Shown piece by piece: positions 1 to 12,808 of a DNA stretch of 64,000 bases. Where the stretch lies: assembly GCA_963556145.1 (NCBI GenBank), contig OY744464.1:6237508-6301507 (forward strand). Direction: 5' to 3'. The translations under genes were made by a program, and so were the position numbers. The notes under the pieces are model-generated. The model saw nothing but the letters and a program-made list of their open reading frames with translations. It ran no database searches and was not told where the DNA came from. This DNA is from Hygrocybe punicea. Its lineage: Eukaryota > Basidiomycota > Agaricomycetes > Agaricales > Hygrophoraceae. The first letter of the stretch is position 1; the number at the start of each line of letters is the position of its first letter.

Positions 1-1711
1 GGCTGAGATCTTGTCTCTACATCCACTTTGTACTCCTGCACAATTCGGGTGCAGTCGCATCTAACTTCTGCAGTGGAAGAACTGGAGGTTCTCCCGTTAT
101 GAGACGAGCTTTGCGTTTGCGTTGGTACGTCGGAAAATTCTTCATTGGTCATGAAAATATATGTATTGATGGGAGGTACGACAAGTGAGAAGGCACGAAA
201 GCAAGGGGGTGGTGGAACGGGAATCCTGAACCAGGGGTAGGGGGGGGGGTCCGGCCGGGGCCCTTAAATTTTTTTCTGACTTGGGTTCAAGTGCACCCTA
301 AAATGGACATAGTGCCTAATTTCTTTGCTTCTCGAGTCACAGCTTACAATTACCTTGCTTGGCAAGGTTGCTGAGACTCCAACAACATGAAGAAGGGGCT
401 GTCAAAGCAAGAAGCAGCTGTCGATGGATCAATATATCATAAATAAAAATTTTATTCATTGATCTACACAGTTGTTAGTACATGGCAAAGCAGAAGAGGT
501 AAGCATTTGGGTAAGTCCAATTTGTCCTACACTGTACTGACACTCTTACCAGTCTTATTTCACATGCTTTAATTATGATTTTGCTCCACAAAACTGGCAC
601 TTATATTTTCTCTCTGTGACTGATCATGAGCTGCAAACCAAATGGTAAAAAGTGGTGCCACTAATAGCATGATATATGATATATGATCTAGTACATATAG
701 TATCTTGAGAGACAAAATTCCATATCTAGATTGGTTTGTCACAAAAAACATACATACACGTGATCTAAACATACCTTATATGGAAGGAAGGGGGGGTTCC
801 AAACTGGCCCTTAAAATAAAATATGAGTGTATATCGGAAATTCCCATTCCGCCACCCCCTTGCACGAAAGTGGAAGACAACTGAAAATAAGAAATAAAAG
901 AAAGGTGAGGGAGAGAGAAAAAATAAGTAAACAGCTTACTCGAGGTGAGACTGAGAGAGGTCCTAGGGATAGGAGTCCACCTCGAGAAGTGTTTATAAAG
1001 GTAAAAAGGGGTGAAGTGAGACAACGGTCAAAAGGTCCCTGAAGGGGAAAGGATGAAGTGAAAACAAAGGGGGCGCACAGGCCTCAAGTCAAGCAGCAGT
1101 TGACTGAATGTGGGAGGATGATAGTGAACCCAAAGCTAATTCGAGCATGATTAGACTACAGTAAATATTTTATTTAAAAACCAAGTAACTGCCATTGTTG
1201 AGCAGCACAATCTTCCACTGCATAAGTCAGTCCAAGATCTACAGGTAGAAGCATGCAAACCTACCTTCTCACTAGAACCACCAGCCTGAGACTCGTCGTT
1301 GGTTGAGACAGCGTTTTGAAACTTGACGTTGGTGATAATATATCTGCCAGTGTCCAGTGAAGCCATGGAAGCTGGTGCAGTGGATTCAACGCAGTATCAA
1401 TGGATCAATGGTGCCGGCGTCTGTTTCCCATCGCCAGAGCACAGGCTTGCATTGTTGGATGTGCCCATTTCAGGTGGGTTTGATGCACCAAATTTATTAT
1501 TATGATAATAAGTCTAGAATTTATTTTTTGTTGTCAAGGATGTTGGTTTCGTTGTGAAGGAGGAATTGAACGTTTGAACATGAATATGACTTGAAACTTT
1601 GGATATGTGCATGAATGTGAAATGAGCGATTAATAAGTTCGGGACCGTACTAGTTTTTTACTGTACAGAACGGACTTCATGAAGGCTCCATTGCTAGACC
1701 TCCCCCACCAA
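1..1711. other. Left flank without a recognisable gene
   Basis: I see no convincing coding region here. The open frames are short, overlap on both strands and show no family motif. The stretch contains a G run near 240-250 and a purine-rich tract at about 880-1060. Nothing in it resembles a transposon end that I can define. Confidence 0.5.
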
Positions 1712-2101
1712 CTATACAGAAGCCACAACGTGTTCATGCACAATCCCATTTCTTCTCAAAGATGCCCTTGCTTGCTGCATCACGTTGTTGACGAGTGCAC
1801 CACGTTCCACAGTGATCATTGTGCCGTGGTTCTCCACGATGCCTTCCTCAGAGACATGGTACGGACCGTGCAAGCCGGTCGGATACAGCCAAAACACAAG
1901 TCCAACGGTTGTCCTTCCAGCTTCATCCACTGCACCTTCTGATGTGATGTAGCGCTTTATGGCAGCAAAGTCATCCACATCTGATAGCTTGTCGATGGTA
2001 CTGGCTGCGAGCAGTGCACAAAGCAAAGCATAACTGTTGGTGCCTGTGGAACGGGCATTGGTGAATGGTCCTTGGCGTGCAGCTATGTTCCTGGTTGACA
2101 T
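1712..2101 (-). CDS. Hypothetical ORF, unrecognised fragment
   Basis: A 129-codon open frame on the minus strand with mixed amino-acid composition and no low-complexity bias, so it could be a remnant of a real exon. I recognise no domain. Its 5' end overlaps the first copy of a ~100-bp direct duplication whose second copy lies near 2388. It could equally be chance coding potential in transposon-derived DNA; no splice partner was identified on either side. Confidence 0.2.
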   Translation of the reverse strand: MSTRNIAARQGPFTNARSTGTNSYALLCALLAASTIDKLSDVDDFAAIKRYITSEGAVDEAGRTTVGLVFWLYPTGLHGPYHVSEEGIVENHGTMITVERGALVNNVMQQARASLRRNGIVHEHVVASV

Positions 2102-2474
2102 AATCTGAGGTCTTGGGAACGTTAATACAACAACGAAGGATGAGCGATTGAGCCACAGAGCTTACTGATGTTTTCTCGGTTTTCGCTGAGATAGGAGTCT
2201 CTGAGAGGTGCTGTATATAAGTATCCATTCTTGCGTCGGCAATTCGCGCCCAAGGTACTACCGTAACCATCGATAATCAAGTGAACTTCCCAGCCTATAG
2301 TTATTCCTTCTTTGCGGCACGCTCAATGCCTTGTTGTCCGTAAGTTACCGCGATAATCAAGCGCCAGTGTATGCCCAAAGCTGTCGATGCCTGTGGGATG
2401 GGCATCGGTGAATGGCCTTGTGTGCAGTAATGTTCTTGGTTAGTTCTTGGGAACGTTGATATAAGAACGATGAT
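2008..2474. repeat. Degraded direct duplication (two ~100-bp copies)
   Basis: Copy 1 at about 2041-2145 and copy 2 at about 2388-2474 share the same order of words: a TGCCTGTGG start, GGCATYGGTGAATGG, an ATGTTC-TGGTT stretch and a TCTTGGGAACGTT end. Weaker similarity extends left of both copies. The second copy lies about 250 bp upstream of the Helitron accessory gene, so the pair may be related to the Helitron insertion, but I could not fix its 5' end. Confidence 0.5.
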
Positions 2475-2724
2475 TGCTTGTGGCCTGCTTATAACAATGG
2501 TATATTCTTATGGCGTGCACCTGACTGACCGTCCACCTGTCATGTGCTCCTTCCCTTTTCCTTCCGCTATGCCCGTCATTTCCCGCCTGTCTTACCCTCT
2601 TACTCATCGTCTCACCCTGTCTCATTCTACTCCAACTTTATTCCGTTGTCTTCATGCATGTCACCCAAAGGGTTTTAACCACATCATTTGCCACCTTTCT
2701 CAAATTTCAACGTGCTTCGTCATC

Positions 2725-3527
2725 ATGCCTGGCTATGCCCATATTGCCAGTCTTCTCCCTTGCTCACACATTTGACGTACCAATCCCGATAAACCACGTA
2801 CCCTCACTTTAGACGGCGAAATCGTGTTGGGCACTAGCGATGATGGGTGTGTGCAAACCGTCCGCGCCCTCCTTCAATATTTTCTACCCTTCGACACCAA
2901 CCTTGAAGGCGGCCTCCATTTTGTTGAAGGCTGCGTCTCCTCTATCGACAGCACCATCGTCGCAGGCGACGGGTACGACGTGAACGATTACGACTTCCTC
3001 ATCGAAGCAGAACGTATACACGTCATTGCAGGCGACGTTCAAGTCGAACTGTTGCAACCTTTTGTCACCATTGCCGGCATCGTATGTGCTCTCTCTCAAC
3101 AATCTCTTCTTTACCTCTTTTTCATCATCTGTTACAGTCAGGCCCTCAAAAAAATGAACGCGAGTTCCAAATGGATGTCAAACAATGGTGTGTTGGCCAA
3201 CAACGACTTGCAGGCATCGTTTGTCATTTCCCCGCAACGAACCGTCGTTTCCGTGACAAAGCCCCCACACCTCGACAAGGTGCTTCCATTTGTGTGAGTG
3301 GCTGCATAGCGACCCCTGCCATCACCTCCGAGGGCGACAACGCTGTGAAAAGGATCGTCCTTGAAGCCAAAGATATTGCTTTCTTGGCCCCGGATGCGGA
3401 CGCTGTTCCTGTCTCTCCACCAAAAGGTGTCTACTTAAATCTTTTCCATTCGAGCCATCGTGACCGCACCTCCCATAGGAAAACCTTCTGCGTTTATGTG
3501 GGGTTCCAGTGCCACCGGCCCTTCTAA
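2725..3527 (+). pseudogene. OB-fold-like Helitron accessory gene, broken
   Basis: Reading starts at ATG 2725 and meets TGA at 2773-2775, after which the same frame continues with a well-formed acidic beta-rich segment to about 3080. A second coding block, about 3175-3527, is in another frame and is probably joined by an intron lying near 3085-3170. Both blocks look like the ssDNA-binding (RPA-like) OB-fold accessory proteins that lie upstream of Rep-helicase genes in fungal Helitrons; that family call is from memory of the pattern and not from a catalytic motif. It lies 150 bp upstream of the Helitron replicase gene on the same strand. The early TGA precedes an arginine and is most simply a mutated CGA. 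Confidence 0.45.
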
Positions 3528-3678
3528 GGGAAAACGCCGTCATGACGATGTCAGTTAACTGTTGTTTCAACTTTATCTGAAGATTCTTTCCACATTAGCC
3601 CCTTTTCCCTTATGTGTAAACATTTTTTCCCTTCTTAATAAATGTGAGCCACGGTTCGCCTCCGTCTTCATCGCCACC

Positions 3679-6600
3679 ATGCCTTTACCAAAAGCAAAAG
3701 AACGTGAACGTGGGCGCAAACGTCGAACTGACGCAACATACAACCGTCATCAAGCAAAGTTGAAGAGAAGCCACCGCCATTCATGCACCATTGCTCCTTC
3801 CGAAACTATACTTCCGTGGTGGGAACGCTTTCACACCAGCATGACACGCAACCGCTGGCAACGGCCGACTTGGAATCGTACATGCCGCAGATGTAATGCA
3901 CGCCTTCTGAAAGGCGAAGACAATGATTTCTGCTGCAATAAACAAAAGTCAATCGTCCCGTCACTACCTCCACTTCCTGCGCGGCTAGCGCATCTCCTGC
4001 AACACGACACACATTCTCGAAATCTCTCTACACAATCACGCCAACTGAACAACTTATTTTGCTTTACGGCAATTGGCACAACCGGCGGCTTTCAACACTT
4101 TCAATCTGGCCCAGCCGCTGTTGCCGTTAGCGGCCGAACGTACCATCGTGTCTTTGACATCCGCGCTCAAAATCATAGCATGCATTGGTTTCTGTATGAT
4201 GAAACAGCCAGGGAAGCGAAAGGAATGGAATTCAAAGTCCCTCCCACTTGGATCCGAGCATTCAAGGCTGACCTCGAGGATTGTAACCCATACATTCATA
4301 ACCTGCGACGTTTTGATACCATCCCCAATGGCACTTCCTGCACGTTGGAACTTGCCGAGGTCTCCTCTGGAGGCGATTTTGCCGCAATCATCCATCACGG
4401 CATCTGCGCTGCTACCACACCACGTAGCGTTCTCATCTACAGAAACTCAGATATTGCACCTACATTCATATCCATCTTTTCACGCCATTACGAGCCATTA
4501 CAGTACCCCCTACTTTTCCCACATGGTACGCCTGGGTGGGGCGGCCTGCCAACTGCTGATGGCTCAGACAACAACAATGGCCACCCCCCCTTCACGCAAC
4601 ACATTTGGTATCGGCATCATCTTCTCACCGATGAACGCTTCCTGTCCTTTGGTCGGCTCACCGCCGAATATGTTTGTGACATGTACTCTCGCATCGAAGA
4701 AGAAAGGCTTGGTTATCACCACCGGTCGCTCGAGAAATTAAATGAAGATGATGTGCTTCATAACAGTGATTTAATTTTACCTGCAAGCTTTCTTGGCTCA
4801 CGCAAGTGGGCTGCAGAACAAACCGCTGATAGTTTGGCACTCACTCGCGTTTATGGCCGCCCATCTCTTTTCATTACGATGACGTGCAATCCTGATTGGC
4901 CCGAGATTACTGAATGTTTAAAACCTGGCCAACGTTCTTGTGATGCTCCTGTCATCGTTTGCCGTGCGTTCAAGCTACGCTTACAGCGACTGTTAACGAT
5001 CTTACATTCAAGATTTGGCATTTGCGTGTACATGATTAAAGTGATTGAATTCCAGAAACGTGGCTTACCACACGCACATATCATTATGAAAGTAAGCAGC
5101 ATCTCATTTGTGCTAATGTCAACACCATTTTAAAACTGCTCCATGCATTACAAGGTCCTGCCTGAATTACCTTTTGCATCCATTGATAACATTATCAAGG
5201 CCACGCTCCCTACAGACAACCCTTCCTTGCGCACGAAAATTCGCAAGTATATGACGCATTCGAAAGACCACCTCACGCGTGAAACCAGTCGTTGCCAAAA
5301 AGGTAACATCTGCATCTATGGATTTCCACATGGAGTCACCCCAAACACATGGATAGACGACGATGGGCACCTCCATTACAAACGTACGACTGCCGACGAT
5401 GCCTGGATCGCACCTCACATCCCCGAAATTATTGATGAACTCGACTGCCATATTTTCGTTGACATCACTGCAACGTCCACACTGTTCACATACCTGTATA
5501 AGTACCTGCACAAAGGCCCTGATCGTGCTTGGTATACTCTCAAGAAAGACGGAGAACATTGTATTAATGAGCTTGACGATTATGTCAATGGCCGCTACCT
5601 GTCTGCGGATGAGTCTGCATGGCATATTTTAGGGTTTGAAATTACATCCAAAGAACCAAGCGTCTCTTGCCTTCCCGTCCATTTACCAGGTCGAAACATC
5701 ACGAAATTCACAGGTGGCACGGACCGTTCCACTGACACCACTTCACTCCTCATACGCTATTTTCACCGACCTCCTGATCACTGCTTTGACACTCTCAAAT
5801 ATAACAAATATTTTCAAAATTATGTGCTATACAAATGGGACCCTGACGTTCATGTAAACGATGGGGAATTCCTTGAAGCTCCAATCCAAAACTGTACACG
5901 CACCTTCGTTCGACAATGCCAAATAGGCAGCAAAGTTGCACGACTGCAGCTCATCCCTCCTACCGCTGGCAAACCATTCTACTTGAGGACATTGTTAGTC
6001 CACTATGCAGCACGCAGCTTTGACCATCTGCGGACCATGGACGGAACCACTCAACCTTCCTTCCAAGAAGCAGCCTTGAAACTCGGCATTTTTGCAGATG
6101 ACCATGAAGGCTTTTATGCCTTGCAAGAAGCCGTCGCCTGTTACCAAACTCCGGCACAACTTCGTTTTCTATTTTCACGGATCGTCTTGGAAGGCTACCC
6201 AGCTTTGCCCCTTTGGAACAAATTCCAAGACGCTCTGTCACTCGATTTTCGCAACACAACCCATTTCAATTCTTTCGACAATGCTCTTGAAGCTATCTCA
6301 CACCACATATCGGATGCCAGACGCAAGATGCAAGACTTCGGCCTTCCTGAACCACAAAGAAAGTGTGCTGAAGTACTTGCCGAACTCCAGCATTTCTTCA
6401 CCAAATGTGCTCAACTTGAAACGCAGACTAAACATGCAAAGTCCCTTATGAATGCCGAGCAAATGCATGTGTACAACACAATGATCGCGAATGTTTTGCG
6501 CCACCACGAAGATGACACATACATTCATCCTTCTTTCATCGAAGGCAAACCAGGCCACGGCAAAACGTTTGTCATTGACGCCGTTGCATCAAATCTGCGA

Positions 6601-7844
6601 CTGTGAGATTTCATCATACTCATCGTCGGCACCAGTGCACTTTCCGCCACTTTATATGACCGAGCACGTACTGCACACAACCTGTTCAAGATCCCCGTAA
6701 CTGATGTTCGTGTTATCTGTTGTAACGTAACTGCCACTGACAACCAAAATAGGACGACTGTGACATCCAAAGCACTATAACAACGAATTCCGGTTGCGCA
6801 CAGCTCATCGCTTCTGCAGCAGCAATCATTTGGGATGACCTTCCGAGCTGCACACTGATTGCATTTGAATGTGCTGATCACATTTGTCGCATCGTCACTA
6901 AATGCAATATGCCATTCGGCGGCATTCCTTTCATTGGTGTTGGAGACTTCCGCCAAGTGGCACCTGTCGTCAAAGGTGGGAGTGAAACTGCCACCGTTCT
7001 TGCATCCATCAAACAATCCCCACTATGGTGTTCCTTTCAGTTGTTCTCTTTGCATACACCCCATTGCACTGGCGGTGACGCGACATATACATCTTTTGTC
7101 GATGACATTGGAGAAGACACCACTCACCCCACTGCATCCATTGACATCCTACATCGTTTGCCAACAGAAACCGCCGCACTGGACTTCCTTTACCCACCAT
7201 CCATTCTCACTGACCCCGTCGCTTGCTTGCGACGCGCATTTCTTAGCCCACGGAACTCCTTCGTAAATGAATTCAATTCAAAGGTGCTTCAACTGCTAGA
7301 CAGTCCTGAACGTATGTTCACGCTCTTTCATTCCCACGTTCGTCTCATTGTCTTTACAGACTGTTACTTAAGTGCAGATGAAATCAAAGAAAATTCGGAG
7401 GTCAACAATGATGACATCGACATTGAATACCTATACAGCCTGTGTCCCAATGGCATCCCCCCGCACAATCTGATCCTTAAGCAGGGCTGCATATGCAGCC
7501 TTATGCGCAATATGAGCGTCGAAAAACATCTGGTCAAAAATGCGTGTGTCATCGTAGATTCCCTTCATCGGCGCTTCGTACGTGTTCATGTCATTAACAA
7601 CAGAACAGGCAACCTTGGTGATATACATTGCATCCCACGAATCCATTTTGAATTCTCCCCACCATTCTCCAGCTGGACCGTCCGTCGACTGCAAATCCCC
7701 CTACGGCTTGCATACCCTTGCACCTTTCATGGTTGCATCGGTCTTACGTTACACAAAACTGTGCAGGATCTCCGTTTCCCAGTGTTTGCACATCATCAGG
7801 AAATCGGGGAGGTGCCGGAATATCCAGGCGGAGTTGATAATTAA
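3679..7844 (+). pseudogene. Helitron Rep-helicase (rolling-circle transposase), decayed
   Basis: The start at ATG 3679 sits in a good context (GCCACC before ATG). The N-terminus is basic with a Cys-rich zinc-ribbon-like segment near residues 65-90, followed by the Helitron-like N domain. The HUH motif is visible as GLPHAHI at about 5070. An intron at 5092-5154 (GTAAGC, branch-like CTAAT, CAAG) joins cleanly to the next block. The two-tyrosine motif is YLYKY before a KG pair near 5500. Walker A of the Pif1-type helicase is GKPGHGKT at about 6543-6566, and motif III is GVGDFRQ near 6940. Damage: TGA at 6604-6606 where the frame otherwise continues, at least one frameshift at about 6720-6800, DD in place of the Walker B DE, and loss of the C-terminal ALSR-type motif, so the copy should be inactive. 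Confidence 0.9.
5092..5154 (+). other. Intron in the Helitron Rep-helicase gene
   Basis: 63 bp with a GTAAGC donor, CTAAT branch-like site and AAG acceptor. It separates the HUH motif from the following conserved segment, and removing it joins the two conserved blocks in frame. It contains an in-frame TAA. Confidence 0.75.
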
Positions 7845-7968
7845 CAAGCAGACTTTCACCCAGTTAAAATGTTATGCCTAGCCAAATAAATGCAATGTCA
7901 TTGTTGTAATAGTTGATCATTTGCAACTCAATTTGATTGCTGTATGTGAGGGGTTACCATATACTCCT

Positions 7969-8321
7969 AATTATTCCTGTGAAATACCATATTTTCACAG
8001 TCTTATGGAGCCTTGGCCATACAATATAAGCCACTATGATAAACCTGTAATTATTCCTGTGAAATACCAATTTTTCAAAGTCTTATGGAGTCTTGGCCAC
8101 ACCATATAAGCCACTATGATAAACATGCAATTATTCCTGTGAAATACCAATTTTTCAAAGTCTTGTGGAGTCTTGGCCACACCATATAAGCCACTATGAT
8201 AAACATGTAATTATTCCTGTGAAATACCAATTTTCCAAGTCTTGTAGTGCCTTGGCCATACATTTATTCCTGTGAAATACCATGTTTTCAAAGTCTTGTA
8301 GTGCCTTGGCCACACAATATA
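7969..8321. repeat. 80-bp minisatellite, five copies
   Basis: The word TTATTCCTGTGAAATACC recurs at 7971, 8051, 8131, 8211 and 8264, i.e. three exact 80-bp periods followed by a shortened 53-bp unit and a final partial unit. It lies between the truncated end of the Helitron and the left end of the KDZ element, and could belong to either or be independent. Confidence 0.95.
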
Positions 8322-8393
8322 CATCAGGAAAAGCTACTTTTCGTAAATCCATATGACTTGTGATTAAACAATGTACATCACAATGCAAAATCC

Positions 8394-8628
8394 GTTTAAA
8401 CACATGTTGTTTAAACACACATTCATGAAGATTCCATTTATTCTCTCTGCTCCAATCAGCATGTTTAAACATGCAGGTTTAAACCATTTACACAGATTTA
8501 AATGCTTAAACAGACATTCTCTGTGCTCCAATCCATGTGTTTAAACATACCGGTTTAAATATACAGGTTTAAACCATCAGCAGAAATTCAGATGATTAAA
8601 CAGACATTATCCAATGTACTGTTTAAAC
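8394..8628. repeat. GTTTAAAC cluster, left end of KDZ element
   Basis: Seven exact copies of the palindrome GTTTAAAC start at 8394, 8409, 8463, 8477, 8539, 8567 and 8621, with several one-base variants between them. A matching cluster occurs beyond the last companion gene at 19.3 kb. Subterminal repeats of this kind are typical transposase-recognition regions, so I read the two clusters as the ends of one element. Confidence 0.7.
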
Positions 8629-8644
8629 CGTTAAAACATCAACT

Positions 8645-11600
8645 CTAGATAATATCACCTTCCAAGGACTTTGTAAATGATATCAGGTCCTCGGCGCGCA
8701 TAGCAGCTACATAATCAGACAAATGGCCCTCAGTCAATCTTACATGCATATATCCAGCCTCGTCAAGTTTCTTCTTGCAGTCATTCTCCATTCGTCCATA
8801 CATGTCCGCCTTTTGCCTTGCATAAGCAACATGGCCATCCGAAGAACCTGTCCACAAGACTGAGAGCTGGGACCAAGCTTGTGTCATCCTCTTGAAGCTC
8901 CTTATAACTCTTAGAAACTCTGCAAGTTTTTGCTCGACCTGTTCCTGCCACCGTTGCATTTCGGCTTCTGCACGAAACCACTGCACACGGTCACCTGTGT
9001 GTTGAAGCAAATTTATGAGTAACCATCTTATGTTTTGTAACAGCCTTACCTTCAGCCTCCCACTCCACCATCTCTTTCGCTGACATTTTACCCCAACCCC
9101 CCATGTGCCAAAGCCATCCTTCCTTTCCCTCTTGTGCTGTCGGAACTACTGTCATATTAAGCATACACTTTGAAAGAATAAATACGTCCATACTGGTGGT
9201 ACCACTGATAAGGTTTCCATCTTGTTTCCTAGCTGTAGTCTTTGCTATTATGGTTGAGCATTACCAAATGCTATACTGATGAAATTGTCATTCATTACCT
9301 TTATTTCGTCGACTCATTTGTGTCCCACTAACTGAAATAAGATGTGTGAGCAATGCCCAACAAGAAACAATGACATCGGCAACACTCACTTGGCAACAGT
9401 TCCATCTCTCCTTGATTGGATACTTGGCTATCCACATGCACCCCGTGCAGGGTTAGATCACCCGTACTGGCCATTTGTCCATGCATCTGCCACAGCTTGC
9501 CATCTGTCCGACGTGAATCACCCAAACCACGGCCGCGCTGTCTTGACTTCATGAAAGTGTCCTCGATGGTGAGAGGAGGAAACGGTGACTCGGGATCATT
9601 GCTGTCAACAGCCCCAAGCAATATCAGAGCAAGGCGGGCAGATGCATAAGTTTCCATATGATGATCTCGTCGACTCTGGGCATCTCTAATATAAGATCCT
9701 GACTTGGTGTTTTCAGCCTGTCCACGTGCATTCTTGCGTTTCCGATCCTGGATTGCCGTCAAGGTCTTGACTGCAGATTGTATTGCACGTAGCGCATCAT
9801 ATGCTTCGCCTTCTCGCAACTTTGCCTCTTCGATACCAAGCGCTATGGCCTCGACGGTCTGTTGCTCTTCATGCTCGAAATCTGACGGTAGGAAGAGCTT
9901 CTCGTGTTCAACCTCACATGAACATTGTCGAGCCACTGCATCTCCAGCCTTGGGCATCAGAAGTCTCTGATCATCACGCCATTTCATGATGCGCAGTCGC
10001 AACTTCCCTCGCCGAGTGCCAATCTCCTTTTCAAGTGACGCAAGGTGGTGTTCACGATCCTCCGCAACTGTTGCTCTCAGTTTTCGTCTAAATACAAATT
10101 ATCAGCAGTCAAGCGAAACACCACTGAAACGTTCAGACTCACTGTGCATCCTGAATTCGAAGACCCTCATTAAGAAAGGCAGCGATGGAACCTTGGGGAA
10201 TGTCAGTGTCCGAGAACTTGGACTCCTGTGCAAGCATATGCTGATAAATTGCTGCCTGAGAAGGCACTACAGTATACGTGAGTTTGTGAGTTCCAAGTGC
10301 TATCAATGTTACGAAAGACTCACCCTTTGACCTGCAATGTCTGTATACACTCTCCGTCTCTTTCCCCTTTTGCCTGGGCTTACGATCCATTTGATCCCAT
10401 GCGTCTCGCTGTTCTGCATATAAAATACATAGCCCTCGAAAATGATCACGCTTTTGAATGTATAATGCTTTAGCAAGGTTGAGGTCGTGTAACAAAGTGG
10501 ACGCTATTGCCACCAGTCAATGAAGGTAATGTTAAAGTTCGTGAGCCACTCACCCATTTTCATTGTCTTGAGCCAGTTCCAATCGCCATGGTGGTCGATC
10601 AATGTGTCTTGGCGATGGCCATTGTTCATTTGTCTGACATGAGGACCAAGTTGATTTGTTTCAGGCCAGTAGTGTTCAGCTGTCTCCCCGTGAAAATGGC
10701 CAACACAGGGCATATATGCGGTTGCAAAGATGTAGAGACACGTCTCTTTGTGCCCCTGGACATGAAGGGCTGGAACTGACCACCGCATCCTACGCACAAG
10801 AGGTGCCATATCTGGAAAGAACTTCTCAAATCGTTTGATGACGTGGACCGAGTATGAGCAGTTGCTGTCGTAGGAGCAGATATGGTCAACGTCTGCCTCC
10901 TCATCCCGAAGGTTGATGTCTGTTTCCTCCGGTGAAGACCGTTGATGAGCGCCATGTGCAAGCGCAAAGTCAGTATTCGCAAATCTGTTCATAATGTAGG
11001 GTAGCGAGTGGAGGAATCGTAGTGAGACACTGCCACATACCTTTCACCAAATTGCATGTCAACTGACGACCAGATGAAGACGTGACTGCATTGACAATTC
11101 ACTGTCCCAGTGATATCCATATTCTTGAATTTCTTCTTATCTTGTTTGTTGACGGCTTTCAGATATGTACATGTTGATTTCTTAATGCCATGTAACCTAA
11201 TCAATAAAGAGTTGCACGTTCATATTGTATAATGGTCTAACCTCCTCCGACTTTGGGACATTCCTTAAGTATTCCTTGTAGAGATCGTCCTTTGGGAAAT
11301 ACGCATTTCCCTGAAAAAGCGATATGTCATCGGGATCACTGTTCTTCTTCATCTTGTTGCACTGGAAGTTGCCGTCAAGGGTCTTCTGTGATTGGTTGAG
11401 ATGCCTGTGGCATCTCCTATCAGCAAACATATTCGTCAACACTGCAGTGGGTCCCACCTAAGCTCAAATGGCGTTGGTTTCCATCCCTGCTCAGTATTGA
11501 AACCCGGCTCTGGGCATGCTGGGCAGTGCACGATAAGGTTTCCCGGTCTACGATGTGGTAGCACACGATCGATGCCATGGGCTTGTCCAAGACGCTTGCG

Positions 11601-12592
11601 AAGGGTGAGCCACCGCCAAACTCGGACAACACGGAGGAAATTCGCATAAGGATCCTGGAGAATAGCATGAGACGCGAATATAATAATGTCTTTAAACGCA
11701 CTGGTACGTCTGCTGTAAACGCGTTGTCCGTCAGGCGCCTGAGAGCTCCAAAGTAATCGTAGGCTGCCTTTTTCGATTCTAGATTGTGAAGATGGAACTC
11801 TGGGAGAACCTTGAATGTGAAGGCAGTCTTCATGTCGCGAGTAGTTGCAGGAAATAGCCGAGCCCGCATGAGCTGCTCAACCTTCGTACTAGCCCCAAGG
11901 CAGCCACAGACAGCCAGTCGTGTGGCGTGAATGCCATTAGTGTCAACAACAGTGAAGAGAATATTGCTCTTGGGGTTGGGGCAACGAGCTCCGTTGTGAC
12001 CAAGGTATATGGTGAAACCCAACGATGAGATATCATGGCGAACGAAAAAGCCCCATTCAGCATCCCAAACTTCAGCCCAATGGAACGGCAAGTTCTGGTG
12101 CGCTTGAATAAAACAATCTGTGCACGATGCACAGTACTGTGTACAATCGTGGCATTGTGTTGTTCGGACGCCATTGTTGCATGAGCAAAGCGAACCAACT
12201 TGGGGATCCGCCTCAAATTCGATGATAAGCCGTAGAAAATTGTCAAAGTGCCCATCGAAGTCCTCCAGGAGCCGTGAATTCTAGTAGTAGAGTTGTAGTT
12301 ATACTTTTAAGCGCTAACATACAGAACAAACCTGTGTCTGCTTTCTAGGCAGGTCATCTTTGTCATCCATCAGGTCAGGCTGGTGGCTGGCATCATCGGT
12401 GATCAGGGGAGAGAGCGTAGTGATCCCTGTGGTACTCGAATCGGATCTGTGTGTCGTGGTGCGTACTTCCATACCAGAATCTCCAACAGTCCGAAAGTGT
12501 GCTTTATGGACGTGTGGGTTTCTAATTCTTGCAGCCTGCCGGGAAAATTGCAGTTCCTCTTCTTCCACAGAAGCTCTCCGTTTTCGGCTCAT
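8645..12592 (-). CDS. KDZ transposase with CxC2-type cysteine cluster
   Basis: Multi-exon gene starting at ATG 12592-12590. In order: a charged N-terminus; a Cys-rich cluster with CPNP and CGC motifs (CxC2-type) in the 12.2-11.5 kb exons, followed by a CPACPEPG segment near 11.5 kb; a conserved TLDGNF segment near 11.35 kb; and the catalytic core exon at about 10.99-10.51 kb with the SYD segment, the CVGHFHGETAEHYWP motif carrying the core E, and the GHRQD segment. The C-terminal half is helical, ending with the GDRVQWFRAEAEMQRWQEQ-type helix at about 9.0-8.64 kb. Introns are short with GT-AG ends, for example near 11.02 kb and 10.53 kb. I found no stop codon inside the blocks I could chain, so this copy may be functional. 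Its promoter region contains the mirrored 13-bp motif array shared with the divergent companion gene. Confidence 0.88.
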
Positions 12593-12808
12593 GTCTCTGG
12601 GCCTAATATTGAGAATGATGAGTATGGAACAAACACCACCCCAGTCAATCACGGATACGCACTAGGGATGGGCAATCAAGTGAGGTGACTGAAATCAATG
12701 GGTTGAGAGTACGATGCAAAACGAGGAACAATAGACTCAACAGTATGTGGCTTGAGGTGGGTAAACGGCGATCCTTAGATAACATGGCCACGGCAGTGCA
12801 GAAGAAAT

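Noticed and set aside
776..1042. Purine-rich frame 827-1042 as a basic protein gene
   Set aside because: The Lys/Arg/Glu composition is a result of the purine bias of the tract; there is no splice site pattern or motif.
4054..4398. Minus-strand frames opposite the Helitron gene (also 5167-5625 and 6525-7016)
   Set aside because: They are shadows of the Rep-helicase coding strand, which has clear HUH, tyrosine and Walker motifs.
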